Shown here: positions 1 to 7,985 of the stretch, one piece after another
Layout of the letters: the number at the start of each line of letters is the position of its first letter
Position numbering within the stretch: position 1 is the stretch's first letter
DNA from: Nocardia asteroides
Lineage (GTDB): Bacteria; Actinomycetota; Actinomycetes; Mycobacteriales; Mycobacteriaceae
Assembly (NCBI RefSeq): GCF_021183625.1
Contig: NZ_CP089214.1
Coordinates: forward strand, 744,001 to 808,000
DNA length: 64,000 bases
Direction of reading: 5' to 3'
The notes under the pieces: model-generated
Told to the model about the DNA's origin: nothing
The model's input: only the letters and a program-made list of their open reading frames with translations
Databases searched by the model: none
Position numbers and translations under genes: made by a program

Positions 1-891
1 CGCGCGGTCGCCGGTGCGCTGGGTGACCGGGACGAAGTGCCGGATACTGCCGTCGAGGACGAGCAGCGGCAGCCCCTCGGCCCGCACCAGCGCGACGTGG
101 CGGCCCGCGTAGGTGGGCTCGCCCGCGTAGTCGGTGTGCACGGTGTAGTCGAGGATCTTGTGGAAGCTGCCGTCCGGGGTGATCACGGCCCCACCGGAGG
201 CCCGCACCCCGGAGGGCTCGAACTCGCCGTAGGCGGTGATGGCGGTGCCGTCGGCCAGCCAGGCGGCGAGCCACTCACCGGTGTAGGAGGCCCATTCGCG
301 CGGGCCCCAGGAGTGGTCACGGAAGGCGGTGGCCTGCTCCAGGGTCCAGGTGCGGCCACCGACCCGGATCGTGCCGCTGACGTGACCGAACTGCTCGTAA
401 TGGTCGCTGGCGATGGTGGACGAGCCCGGCGTGCAGTCGCCGTCGTCGTCGGTGGTGACGAAGAGCGGGGTGCCCGCGGTGAAGGTCAGCGCGATCTCGC
501 ACTCCTCCGACGGCGCGTTCTTCAGCGCCTGCCTGCCGCGGTCGGCGAGCAGCGCCGGGATCGGGAGGCGGGCCACGGTGTTCCGGTAGCTCAGCTGCAC
601 CGTGCGGGTCGGCTCCTTGACCACGATCTCCAGCCCCGCGCTCGCGAAGCCCTCGTTGGTCTCGCTCGGCTCGCGCCCCGCCCGGAAGGCGATGGCGGCG
701 CCGGGCAGGGTGAGCTGCACCGACGCCTCGGAGTAGCCGAGCGTGGGCCGGTTGCCGATCCGGAGCAGCCCGCCGAGCTGGGAGACCGGGTCGAGGAAGT
801 TGACGTAGACGCTCTCGTTGTAGTTCTCGATGCCGGTGAAGTCGTGGGTCTGCTCGGCGTCGGCGCCGTACTGGCAGTTCGTGAAGCTCAT
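1..891 (-). CDS. DUF7064/DUF7065-like protein, C-terminus cut by window edge
   Basis: The minus strand is open from an ATG at 891 to the left edge without a stop, so only the first 297 residues are visible. A good ribosome site (AGAAGGG) lies upstream of the ATG. The protein carries the RDHSWGPREW motif near residue 190, which is typical of the hydroxyneurosporene-synthase-like/lipocalin-like DUF7064 family found in catabolic clusters of actinomycetes. No biochemical role is firmly known for the family. It sits just downstream of an enoyl-CoA hydratase on the same strand and is probably in its operon. The family call rests on the motif and on the glycine/tryptophan-rich beta-type pattern. Confidence 0.7.
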   Translation of the reverse strand, partial: MSFTNCQYGADAEQTHDFTGIENYNESVYVNFLDPVSQLGGLLRIGNRPTLGYSEASVQLTLPGAAIAFRAGREPSETNEGFASAGLEIVVKEPTRTVQLSYRNTVARLPIPALLADRGRQALKNAPSEECEIALTFTAGTPLFVTTDDDGDCTPGSSTIASDHYEQFGHVSGTIRVGGRTWTLEQATAFRDHSWGPREWASYTGEWLAAWLADGTAITAYGEFEPSGVRASGGAVITPDGSFHKILDYTVHTDYAGEPTYAGRHVALVRAEGLPLLVLDGSIRHFVPVTQRTGDRA

Positions 892-917
892 GGGCCCTTC
901 TCTGTCTCGGGTGCGGT

Positions 918-1769
918 CTAGAACCGCTGGGCGGGGCTCGGGTCGAGCGGCGGGAAGACGGCGCGGCGGCGCTCCAGGAAGGAGTTGATGCCCTCGCGGG
1001 CGTCGGGCGACCCGACCCGGGACGCGTAGGTGCGCGATTCCTCGGCGGCGGCGAGCCCGGGCAGCGGCGTGGACCAGCTCGCGGCGAGCAGCCGCTTGGC
1101 CAGCGCCACCGAGGTGGGCGAGGTGTCGCGGGCGAACTGCGCCGCGTACTCGTGCGCGACGGTGAGCACGTCGGCGGCGGGCACGATCCGGGTCAGGTAG
1201 CCGGCCGCGTACCCCTCGGCGGCGTCGAAGACCCGCCCGGAGAGGATCCAGTCGGTGGCCCGGCCGATGCCGACCAGCCGGGGCAGGAACCAGGACGACC
1301 CGCCCTCCGGCACCACCCCGCGCCGGGTGAAGACGAACCCGAAGCGGGCGGCATCGCTGGCGATCCGGACGTCGGCGGCGGCGATCAGCGAGGCGCCGCC
1401 ACCTACGGCGTCGCCGTTCACGGCGGCGATCACCGGCTTCTGCATGCTGAACATGCGCTCGGTGATCCGGCCGGCGGGCTCGCGGTAGCCGGTCGGGGTG
1501 TGGCCCTCGACGTCGGCGTTCAGCGCCCGGACCAGGGTGTCCGGCCCGTCGAGCTCGGCGCCGACGGAGAAGGCCGGGCCCGCGCCGGTGAGGATCACCG
1601 CGCGCACCGCCGGGTCGCGGTCGGCGCGGTCGAGTGCGTGCCGGACGTCGACGAGCATCTGGACCCGCATGGCATTGCGCCGGGCCGGGGCGTCCAGGGT
1701 CAGCACCGCGACCCCGTCCGCGACCTCCAGCCGGACCTCCTCGTACTCGCGGTCGGCCGCGACCGTCAC
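918..1769 (-). CDS. Enoyl-CoA hydratase/isomerase family protein
   Basis: This 283-residue crotonase-fold protein would hydrate or isomerise a 2-enoyl-CoA in the cytoplasm. Visible features are the oxyanion-hole segment PARRNAM near residue 30 and the second one, AVNGDAVGGGASL, near residue 120. The FVFTRRGVVPEGGSSW stretch shows that the second catalytic glutamate (in PEGG) is kept. The GTG start overlaps the TGA of the upstream SDR by four bases, so the two are translationally coupled. The length is normal for the family. Its place in a catabolic cluster suggests a role in beta-oxidation of a degradation intermediate; the substrate is unknown. Confidence 0.88.
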   Translation of the reverse strand: MTVAADREYEEVRLEVADGVAVLTLDAPARRNAMRVQMLVDVRHALDRADRDPAVRAVILTGAGPAFSVGAELDGPDTLVRALNADVEGHTPTGYREPAGRITERMFSMQKPVIAAVNGDAVGGGASLIAAADVRIASDAARFGFVFTRRGVVPEGGSSWFLPRLVGIGRATDWILSGRVFDAAEGYAAGYLTRIVPAADVLTVAHEYAAQFARDTSPTSVALAKRLLAASWSTPLPGLAAAEESRTYASRVGSPDAREGINSFLERRRAVFPPLDPSPAQRF

Positions 1770-2593
1770 AGCCCGCCCCCGCAGACCAGGATCTCGCCGG
1801 TGATGTAGCTCGACTCCGGGCTGCACAGCAGGTACACCGCGCCCGCGGCCTCCTTGGCGGAGCCGGCCCGGCCGAGCGCGATCTGCTTGGTCGCGGCCTC
1901 CATGACCGCCGGGTTCACCCCGACCCGGATATCCCGGTCGGCGACCTTGATGGTCTTCTCCTCGGTGGTCACCGAGGTGAGCCGGGTGTTGATCACGCCG
2001 TAGGCCACGGCGTTCACGGTGACGTTGTAGCGGCCCCACTCCTTGGCGATCGCCTTGGTCAGCCCGACCAGCCCGGCCTTGGCCGAGGAGTAGTTCGCCT
2101 GCCCGGCGTTGCCCTGCAACCCCGAGGTCGAGGAGATGTTCACGACCTTGCGGCAGGGCACCGCGAGCCCATCGGCGCGCTCGCGCTTGACCGTCGCGCT
2201 GATCACCGGCTGCGCCGCGCGCAGGATCCGGAAGGGCGCGGTCAGGTGCACGTCGATGATGTCGTCCCACTGCTGGTCGGTCATCTTCTGGACGACGTTG
2301 TCCCAGGTGTAGCCGGCGTTGTTGACGATGATGTCGAGCCCGCCGAACTGGTCCACCGCGGTGGCGACGAAGCGGTCGGCGAACTCCGGGTCGGTGACGC
2401 TGCCGACGCAGGCCACCGCCTGCCCGCCCGCCGCCTCGATCGCGGCCACCGCCTCCTTGGCCGGCTCCGGATCCAGGTCGTTGACAGCCACCTTGGCGCC
2501 CTCGGACGCGAGCTTCTCGGCGACCGCGCGGCCGATGCCGCGGCCCGACCCCGAAACCAGCGCGACCCTGCCCTGCAGCCTCTGTGCGTTCAC
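1766..2593 (-). CDS. Short-chain dehydrogenase/reductase
   Basis: This is a 275-residue classical-type SDR. The N-terminus shows the cofactor motif SGSGRGIG, followed by NNAG near residue 90 and the catalytic YSSAK, with ISSTS carrying the serine. The GTG at 2593 is chosen because AGGAG stands seven bases upstream; the frame also runs further up to 2632 without a good ribosome site. It is divergent from the thiolase at 2738, and the intervening 144 bp probably holds both promoters. It resembles the 3-hydroxyacyl-CoA dehydrogenase-like SDRs of the FabG group, so it may act with the overlapping enoyl-CoA hydratase, but the substrate cannot be read from sequence. Confidence 0.85.
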   Translation of the reverse strand: MNAQRLQGRVALVSGSGRGIGRAVAEKLASEGAKVAVNDLDPEPAKEAVAAIEAAGGQAVACVGSVTDPEFADRFVATAVDQFGGLDIIVNNAGYTWDNVVQKMTDQQWDDIIDVHLTAPFRILRAAQPVISATVKRERADGLAVPCRKVVNISSTSGLQGNAGQANYSSAKAGLVGLTKAIAKEWGRYNVTVNAVAYGVINTRLTSVTTEEKTIKVADRDIRVGVNPAVMEAATKQIALGRAGSAKEAAGAVYLLCSPESSYITGEILVCGGGL

Positions 2594-2652
2594 CTGACGT
2601 CTCCTTCCTGACCGGTTCGTGACCCCAGTCACGAATGTGAATACTAACTACA

Positions 2653-2707
2653 GCGCTTGAGGTCGTCAATGTGCATGTCATTGCAGTTGGTTCGACGTAA
2701 TGTTAAT
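2653..2707. promoter_or_regulatory. Candidate bipartite regulatory element, copy 1
   Basis: GCGCTTGAG at 2653-2661 and TGTTAAT at 2701-2707 lie in the divergent region between the SDR (start 2593) and the thiolase (start 2738). The same two words with the same 48-base offset recur inverted at 10134-10080, and a close variant occurs at 16847-16896. That all three flank catabolic or regulator genes of this cluster suggests a shared operator or promoter element. This is inference from short words and could be chance. Confidence 0.3.
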
Positions 2708-2737
2708 TTCGAATTCGATCCAATGATGGGAGAGCGC

Positions 2738-3925
2738 ATGAGCACCGTGTGCATCAGCGGCGTCGGCATGGTGCCGTTCGCCAAACCGGGCAAGAGCGAG
2801 ACCTACGAGCGGATGGCGGCGGGCGCCGTCGCGGCCGCGCTGGCCGATGCCGGGGTGAGCTACACCGACGTCCAGCAGGCGTACGCCGGTTACGTGTACG
2901 GCGATTCGACGTCCGGGCAGAACGCGCTCTACGACGTCGGGCTGACCGGCATTCCGATCGTGAACGTGAACAACAACTGCTCCACCGGCTCCTCGGCGCT
3001 GTGGCTGGCCAGGCAGGCGGTCGCTTCCGGCGCCGCGGACTGCGTGCTGGCGCTCGGCTTCGAGCAGATGCGGCCGGGCGCGCTGGTGAACGCCTTCGAC
3101 GACCGGCCGAGCCCGACCGCGCGCGGCGAGCAGATCGCGCAGGCCCGTCCGGGCGGGGAGGTGCCCGCGCCCATGGCCGCGAAGCTGTTCGGCGGCGCGG
3201 GCGTCACCTACATGGAGCGCTACGACGTCGGCCCCGAGGTGTTCGGGCGGGTGTCGGTGAAGGCGCGCGCGCACGCCGGGCGCAATCCGCTGGCGGTGTT
3301 CCGCGACCCGATCGACCTGGAGCAGGTGATGTCCGCCCCGCGGATCTGGGGCCCGCTCACCCGGCTCATGTGCTGCCCGCCCACCAACGGCGCGGCCGCG
3401 GCCATCGTGTGCAGCGAGCGCTTCGCGAAGGCGCGCGGGCTGGACGCGAGCATCCGGCTGCGGGCGCAGTCGCTGGTCACCGACGGTGCGGGCACCTTCG
3501 AGGGCACCGACATGATGACCGTGGTCGGCTACGACATGACCAAGCGCGCCGCCGCCGAGGTCTACGCCGAGGCCGGGGTCGACCCGCTCGACATCCCGGT
3601 GGTGGAGCTGCACGACTGCTTCAGCACCAACGAGCTCATTACCTACGAGGCGCTCGGGCTCACCCCCGAGGGCACGGCGGAGAAGTTCGTGCTCGACGGC
3701 GACAACACCTACGGCGGCCGGGTGGTGACCAACCCCTCCGGCGGGCTGCTCTCCAAGGGGCACCCGCTCGGCGCGACCGGGCTGGCGCAGTGCGCCGAGC
3801 TGGTCTGGCAGCTGCGCGGCAGCGCCGGTGACCGGCAGGTCGACGGCGCGCGAATCGCGTTGCAGCACAACCTCGGCCTCGGCGGGGCCTGCGTCGTCTC
3901 GCTCTACGAGAAGGTGACGGCATGA
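2738..3925 (+). CDS. Thiolase-like lipid-transfer protein (SCP-x/Ltp type)
   Basis: This is a 395-residue thiolase-fold protein of the sterol-carrier-protein-x thiolase/Ltp family. The nucleophilic cysteine is in NNNCSTGSSAL (Cys81), HDCFSTNELI supplies a family-typical histidine-cysteine pair, and SKGHPLGATG carries the C-terminal catalytic histidine. There is no SCP2 domain. Family members cleave 3-ketoacyl-CoAs, or act as aldolases on branched sterol-type thioesters. The ATG at 2738 follows GGGAGAG; an upstream in-frame extension looks non-coding. Directly downstream are two overlapping MaoC-fold genes, an arrangement often seen with Ltp/hydratase pairs in steroid side-chain degradation. 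Confidence 0.85.
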   Translation: MSTVCISGVGMVPFAKPGKSETYERMAAGAVAAALADAGVSYTDVQQAYAGYVYGDSTSGQNALYDVGLTGIPIVNVNNNCSTGSSALWLARQAVASGAADCVLALGFEQMRPGALVNAFDDRPSPTARGEQIAQARPGGEVPAPMAAKLFGGAGVTYMERYDVGPEVFGRVSVKARAHAGRNPLAVFRDPIDLEQVMSAPRIWGPLTRLMCCPPTNGAAAAIVCSERFAKARGLDASIRLRAQSLVTDGAGTFEGTDMMTVVGYDMTKRAAAEVYAEAGVDPLDIPVVELHDCFSTNELITYEALGLTPEGTAEKFVLDGDNTYGGRVVTNPSGGLLSKGHPLGATGLAQCAELVWQLRGSAGDRQVDGARIALQHNLGLGGACVVSLYEKVTA

Positions 3926-4452
3926 GCGAGTCAGGCCCGGAGGCGGGAGCGGAGCGTAGCCACGGAGGGCCCTCGCTCGTGCCGGGTCGACACGGCATGA
4001 GCCTCGATCAGGGGATTCTCGATGTGGTTCCGGAGCCGCTGGAGCTGACCGTGGAGCGCGGCAGGCTGCGCCAGTTCGCCGACGCCATCGGCGAGACCGA
4101 CCCCGTCTACCGGGAACGCGACGCCGCCCGCGCGGCCGGGCACCCGGACGTACTTGCCCCGCCCACATTCCTGTTCGGCCTGGAGCTGGAGAACTCCGAC
4201 GTCTTCGGCGATCTCGCCAGGCACGGCGTCGAGCTCGGCCGGGTGCTGCACGGCGAGCAGACCTTCCGGTACCGCGCCGCCGTGCACGCCGGTGACGTGC
4301 TGCGCTTCACCAGCCGCTACATCGCCGCCTATTCGAAGGCGGGCGGCGCGCTGGACTTCCTGGTCCGGCGCACCGAGGTGACCAGGGACGGCGACCCGGT
4401 CGCCGAGCTCGAGAGCGTCACCGTCATCCGGAACGGAGGGAACCCCGCATGA
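3922..4452 (+). CDS. MaoC-like dehydratase, N-terminal hot-dog type
   Basis: A 176-residue protein whose residues from about 30 onward match the N-terminal half of split FAS1/HadA-like MaoC dehydratases (ADAIGETDPVYRERDAARAAG, then PPTFLFG, then GEQTFRYRAAVHAGD). Such proteins usually pair with a second MaoC subunit, here the next gene, to form a hydratase on bulky acyl-CoAs. ATG 3922 overlaps the thiolase stop as ATGA. The first 25 residues (SGPEAGAERSHGGPSLVPGRHG) are low-complexity and unlike the family, so the mature start could be the ATG at 3997, though that site has no clear ribosome-binding sequence. Confidence 0.78.
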   Translation: MSESGPEAGAERSHGGPSLVPGRHGMSLDQGILDVVPEPLELTVERGRLRQFADAIGETDPVYRERDAARAAGHPDVLAPPTFLFGLELENSDVFGDLARHGVELGRVLHGEQTFRYRAAVHAGDVLRFTSRYIAAYSKAGGALDFLVRRTEVTRDGDPVAELESVTVIRNGGNPA

Positions 4453-4841
4453 CCACCGTGCCACCGCTGAAAGTGGAGCCGATCACCCGGACCACGCTGG
4501 CGCTCTTCGCCGGCGCCTCCGGCGACCACAACCCCATCCACATCGATATCGACGCCGCCCGTGCGTCCGGCGTGGACGACGTCTTCGCGCACGGCATGCT
4601 CTCCATGGCCTACCTGGGCCGCGCGCTCACCGACGCGTTCCCGCAGAGCCGGCTGGTGGAGCTCGCCACCCGCTTCACCGCGATCACCCCGGTGCTCGCC
4701 GAGCCGGTGATCACCGCCGAGCCGGACGGGGTGCAGACCGACGCCGACGGGCGGCAGCTCACCCGGCTGGCGCTCACCGCCACGCTCGCCGACGGCACCG
4801 TCACCCTGCGCGGGCACGCGCTCATCGCGGGGGACGCGTGA
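4449..4841 (+). CDS. MaoC-family (R)-specific enoyl-CoA hydratase
   Basis: This is a 130-residue single hot-dog protein. It has the hydratase-2 motif FAGASGDHNPIHID (catalytic Asp and His near residues 29-34) followed by FAHGMLSMAYLGR. It overlaps the preceding MaoC-like gene by four bases and the next SDR by four bases, so it is part of a tightly coupled operon 2738-6411. I infer a heteromeric hydratase with the preceding subunit, because that subunit has the fold but this one carries the catalytic dyad. Confidence 0.87.
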   Translation: MTTVPPLKVEPITRTTLALFAGASGDHNPIHIDIDAARASGVDDVFAHGMLSMAYLGRALTDAFPQSRLVELATRFTAITPVLAEPVITAEPDGVQTDADGRQLTRLALTATLADGTVTLRGHALIAGDA

Positions 4842-5587
4842 CCGGCGACCGCGCCGTCGTGATCGGCGGCGCCTCCGGGATCGGGGCGGCCATCGTGCGC
4901 GCGCTCGTCGCGGACGGCGCGCCGGTGACCGTCGCCGACCGCAATATCGCCGACGCGCAGACGCTCGCCACCGAACTCGGGGCCGATGCCGCGGCGGTGG
5001 ACGTCACCGACGAGGAGTCGGTCGCCGCGCTCTTCGCCACCGTCCCCGGCCCGGTCGATTTCGTCGTGAACACCGCGGGCATCAGCGTCCTCGGGCTGCT
5101 CACCGAACTCCCCGCGCACAAGTGGCGCCGCGTGCTCGACGTCTGCCTGACCGGCGCGTTCCTCACCGTCAAGCACGCCGCGCCCCGCCTCGCCGACGGC
5201 GGCTCCATCGCCGTGCTCTCCTCGCTGAACGCCCGCCAGCCCGGCATCGGCATGGGCGCCTACTGCTCGGCCAAGGCCGGGCTCGGCATGCTCGTCCAGG
5301 TCGCCGCGCTCGAACTCGCCCCGCGCGGCATCCGCGTGAACGCCATCGCCCCCGGCTTGGTGCACACCCCCCTCACCGCCGCCTCGCTCCAGTTCCCCGG
5401 CCTCGAGGCCGACTACCTCGCCAACACCCCGCTCGGCCGCACCGGCACCCCGGAGGAGATCGCCGACGCCGCGCTCTACCTGCGCCGCGCCGCGTGGCTC
5501 ACCGGCGAAACCCTCGACCTCAACGGCGGAGCGCACCTCATGCGCTACCCCGACGTCCACCGCGCGCTCTCGAAGGAACCGACATGA
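4838..5587 (+). CDS. Short-chain dehydrogenase/reductase
   Basis: This 249-residue classical SDR starts at a GTG that overlaps the previous stop (GTGA). The cofactor motif is GGASGIG, slightly off the usual TGxxxGIG. NTAG stands in place of NNAG near residue 75, LSSLN carries the serine and YCSAK the catalytic Tyr-Lys pair. The C-terminal TGETLDLNGG is typical of the family. Its operon position after thiolase and hydratases suggests oxidation or reduction of a hydroxy/keto CoA ester or alcohol in the same pathway. The substrate is not predictable. Confidence 0.83.
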   Translation: MTGDRAVVIGGASGIGAAIVRALVADGAPVTVADRNIADAQTLATELGADAAAVDVTDEESVAALFATVPGPVDFVVNTAGISVLGLLTELPAHKWRRVLDVCLTGAFLTVKHAAPRLADGGSIAVLSSLNARQPGIGMGAYCSAKAGLGMLVQVAALELAPRGIRVNAIAPGLVHTPLTAASLQFPGLEADYLANTPLGRTGTPEEIADAALYLRRAAWLTGETLDLNGGAHLMRYPDVHRALSKEPT

Positions 5588-6411
5588 GCTCATTCACCGG
5601 GCAGGTCGCCCTGATCACCGGCGCCGCCCGCGGCCAGGGCCGCAACCACGCGCTCCGCCTCGCCGAACAGGGCGCCGACATCATCGCCATCGACATCTGC
5701 CAGCCCATCGACACCGTCGTCTACCCCACCGCCGACCCCGGCGACCTCGCCGAGACCGTCCGCCTCGTCGAAGCCACCGGCCGCCGAATCCTCGCCACCG
5801 ATACCGACATTCGCGATCTCGCCGCGCTCCGACAGGCCGCCGACGCCGGCGTGGCCGAGCTCGGCAGGCTCGACATTGTGATCGTCAACGCAGGCATCTC
5901 CAGCATGGCGCCCACGCTGGAGATGTCGGACGAGATGTGGACGACCATGATCGACATCAACCTCACCGGGCAGTGGCGCACGGTCCGCGCCGCGGTGCCG
6001 CACATCGTCGCCGGTGGGCGCGGCGGGTCGGTGGTGCTGGTGAGTTCGCTCGCCGCGCAGGCGACCAACGAGAACATGGCGCACTACAGCGCCGCCAAGA
6101 GCGGGCTGGTCGGGCTCATGCGGGTGCTCGCCAAGGAGCTGGCGCCGCAGAGCATCCGGGTGAACACCGTGCACCCGACCACGGTCGCCACCGACATGAT
6201 CCTCAACGACGCTACCTACCGATTGTTCCGCCCGGATCTGGCGGCACCGACCCGGGCCGACTTCGAGGAGGCGGCGCGGACGTTGAACAAGCTGCCGGTG
6301 GCGGCCCTGGAGTCGGAAGACATCACCAATGCCGTGCTCTATCTCGTCGGCGAGTCGGGGCGGTACGTCACCGGAACCCAGCACATCGTGGATGCGGGCG
6401 GGCGGCTCTGA
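5584..6411 (+). CDS. Mycofactocin-coupled SDR family oxidoreductase
   Basis: A 275-residue SDR with the signature of the mycofactocin-dependent/carveol-dehydrogenase group: TGAARGQGRNHA at residues 12-23, an early AIDICQPID insert, a long pre-NAG insertion, and the catalytic YSAAK. Members bind NAD tightly and pass electrons to the redox peptide mycofactocin rather than exchanging the cofactor; characterised relatives oxidise carveol and other secondary alcohols. The ATG overlaps the previous stop (ATGA), making this the last gene of the 2738-6411 operon. No mycofactocin biosynthesis gene is in this window, so the peptide would come from elsewhere in the genome. Confidence 0.82.
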   Translation: MSSFTGQVALITGAARGQGRNHALRLAEQGADIIAIDICQPIDTVVYPTADPGDLAETVRLVEATGRRILATDTDIRDLAALRQAADAGVAELGRLDIVIVNAGISSMAPTLEMSDEMWTTMIDINLTGQWRTVRAAVPHIVAGGRGGSVVLVSSLAAQATNENMAHYSAAKSGLVGLMRVLAKELAPQSIRVNTVHPTTVATDMILNDATYRLFRPDLAAPTRADFEEAARTLNKLPVAALESEDITNAVLYLVGESGRYVTGTQHIVDAGGRL

Positions 6412-6544
6412 CCGCGCCGCAACCGATCCCGTCCGCGAGATCAGCGCCGCTGCGAAAGTGCGGCCTTCAGAATGCGATATCGAGCTGCGGCGACTCCGAA
6501 ATTCAGCTCTGGACAACGGTTTCGGCTCGTGCTCTGATCGATGA

Positions 6545-6901
6545 ATGACGGACGCCATTCCACCCGAGCGACACCCCGTCCAGCCCCCGCCACCGCCTGC
6601 CCGCCGCTCCAATCGGCGGGCAGTGGTGGCGCTGGTCTGCGGTGGCTTGGCGTTCTTGCTCGCGGGGAACAACGCCGTGACCCCGTTGCCGATCGATCCC
6701 TCCCTCAGCTATGCGCTGAGCTTCTACTTCACACCGCTGCCGTTGATCGGCATCGCGATCGCGGCGGGCTACTCCGGAAGTATTCGCGCGCGGAGCGCCG
6801 GACGCGGGCAGGTACCCGCTGTCATCGGCCTCTCCCTCGGCCTGGTCGCGCTCGGCTTCGTCGCACTGAGCATGATCACTGTGATCGAAATCTTCGCCTG
6901 A
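6545..6901 (+). CDS. Small multi-pass membrane protein (DUF4190-like)
   Basis: This 118-residue protein has a proline-rich cytoplasmic N-terminus (residues 8-21) and about three hydrophobic segments (roughly 26-44, 60-78 and 92-115). The pattern resembles the small DUF4190-type membrane proteins common in actinomycetes. The ATG at 6545 has only a weak ribosome site. It stands alone between the catabolic operon and a nucleotide-kinase-like gene, and I see no functional link to either. Confidence 0.6.
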   Translation: MTDAIPPERHPVQPPPPPARRSNRRAVVALVCGGLAFLLAGNNAVTPLPIDPSLSYALSFYFTPLPLIGIAIAAGYSGSIRARSAGRGQVPAVIGLSLGLVALGFVALSMITVIEIFA

Positions 6902-6980
6902 CGGTCGGCACGGATGTCCTCGTGTACCTGCACGGCGTCGTCGGCGTGGCACACTGCTGGTCGTGCAACAGCCCGGCGGC

Positions 6981-7472
6981 ATGAACAAGGTCGTGATACT
7001 CGGGCGCGGCGGGGCGGGCAAATCCACCCTCGCCGCACGTCTCGGCGCTGCCACCGGTCTGCCGGTCGTCGAACTCGACAAACACTTCTGGCCCGCCGAC
7101 CTCACCCCGATCCCCAAAGACCGATGGGCGGCCGTCCAGCGACAACTCATCGCCGCCGACCGCTGGATACTCGACGGCGATCTCGGCCCCTACGACGTCC
7201 TCTCGGTGCGGCTGGCCGCCGCCGACACCGTCGTCGTCCTGGACTTCCCCCTCCTGCGCTGCGCCTGGCGCGCCGTTCGCCGCTCCCGCGAGAACCTCGC
7301 GTTCTGGCGCTGGCTGCTCGGCTACCGCAGGCGAAGCCTTCCGGTCGTCCTGGCCGCCATCGCCGATCACGCCGGGACAGCCGAGGTCCACCGGCTACGC
7401 AACCCGCGCGAGGTCGACGAATTCCTGTCCCGAGCGGGCACGAAAGACCGCGGGACACCACCGCGCGGATGA
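6981..7472 (+). CDS. P-loop nucleotide/small-molecule kinase-like protein
   Basis: This 163-residue protein opens with VVILGRGGAGKSTLAARLG, a Walker A motif (GRGGAGKS). The body resembles the adenylate-kinase-like 'topology modulation protein'/FlaR family: VVELDKHFW, RWILDGDLG and VVVLDFPLLRCAWR. The ATG at 6981 is chosen because family members start a few residues before the P-loop; a GTG at 6963 would add six residues. The substrate is unknown. The gene converges on the flavin reductase at 7506. Confidence 0.68.
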   Translation: MNKVVILGRGGAGKSTLAARLGAATGLPVVELDKHFWPADLTPIPKDRWAAVQRQLIAADRWILDGDLGPYDVLSVRLAAADTVVVLDFPLLRCAWRAVRRSRENLAFWRWLLGYRRRSLPVVLAAIADHAGTAEVHRLRNPREVDEFLSRAGTKDRGTPPRG

Positions 7473-7505
7473 CCGGCCGCCTGAGCGACCGGCCATCCCT
7501 GCAAA

Positions 7506-7985
7506 TCACGCGGGCACGTGATGCGTCCCGAACACCCGCTCGTGGTAGGTCAGCGGCGCGGCGGAGGCGGTGTCGACCGCGTACACCTCCCCCACCACCA
7601 ACACGTGATCCGCGGCGACGACCGTCTGCGCCACCCGGCAGGCGAACCACCCGGGCGCCCCGTCCAGGCGCGGCACCCGATCCGCCCCCGACCACGCAAC
7701 CCCGGCGAACTTCTCCGCCCCCTTGCGGGCGAACCTCCCGGCCAGCTCCGACTGCCCGTGCCCGAGGATATTCACCCCGAACTCGCCGCTCACCGTGATC
7801 ACCGCCAGCAGATCCGACCCGCGGTCCAGGCTGACGAGCAGGGAGGGCGGGCTCGCGGAGAGCGAGGCGAAGGCGCTGACCGTGGTCCCGTGCGGGCGGT
7901 CCCCGTCCATCGCCGTCACCACCGCCACGGGCGTGCACACCGCCGCCATCGCGTCCTTGAACGCACCGGCCAGGTCGGCCGACAT
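7506..7985 (-). CDS. Flavin reductase family protein (oxygenase partner)
   Basis: This 159-residue flavin-reductase-domain protein should use NAD(P)H to make free FMNH2 or FADH2 for an oxygenase. Typical family features are TPVAVVTAMDGDRPHGTTVSAF near residue 18, SLSASPPSLLVSLDRGS and the FGVNILG segment. The ATG overlaps the stop of the luciferase-like oxygenase by one base (TGATG-type coupling). That gives a direct case for a two-component monooxygenase in which this is the reductase. Confidence 0.87.
   Translation of the reverse strand: MSADLAGAFKDAMAAVCTPVAVVTAMDGDRPHGTTVSAFASLSASPPSLLVSLDRGSDLLAVITVSGEFGVNILGHGQSELAGRFARKGAEKFAGVAWSGADRVPRLDGAPGWFACRVAQTVVAADHVLVVGEVYAVDTASAAPLTYHERVFGTHHVPA

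Noticed and set aside
37..921. 294-codon open frame on the plus strand at the left edge
   Set aside because: The opposite strand encodes a protein with the DHSWGPR motif and a good ribosome site; the plus frame is a shadow.
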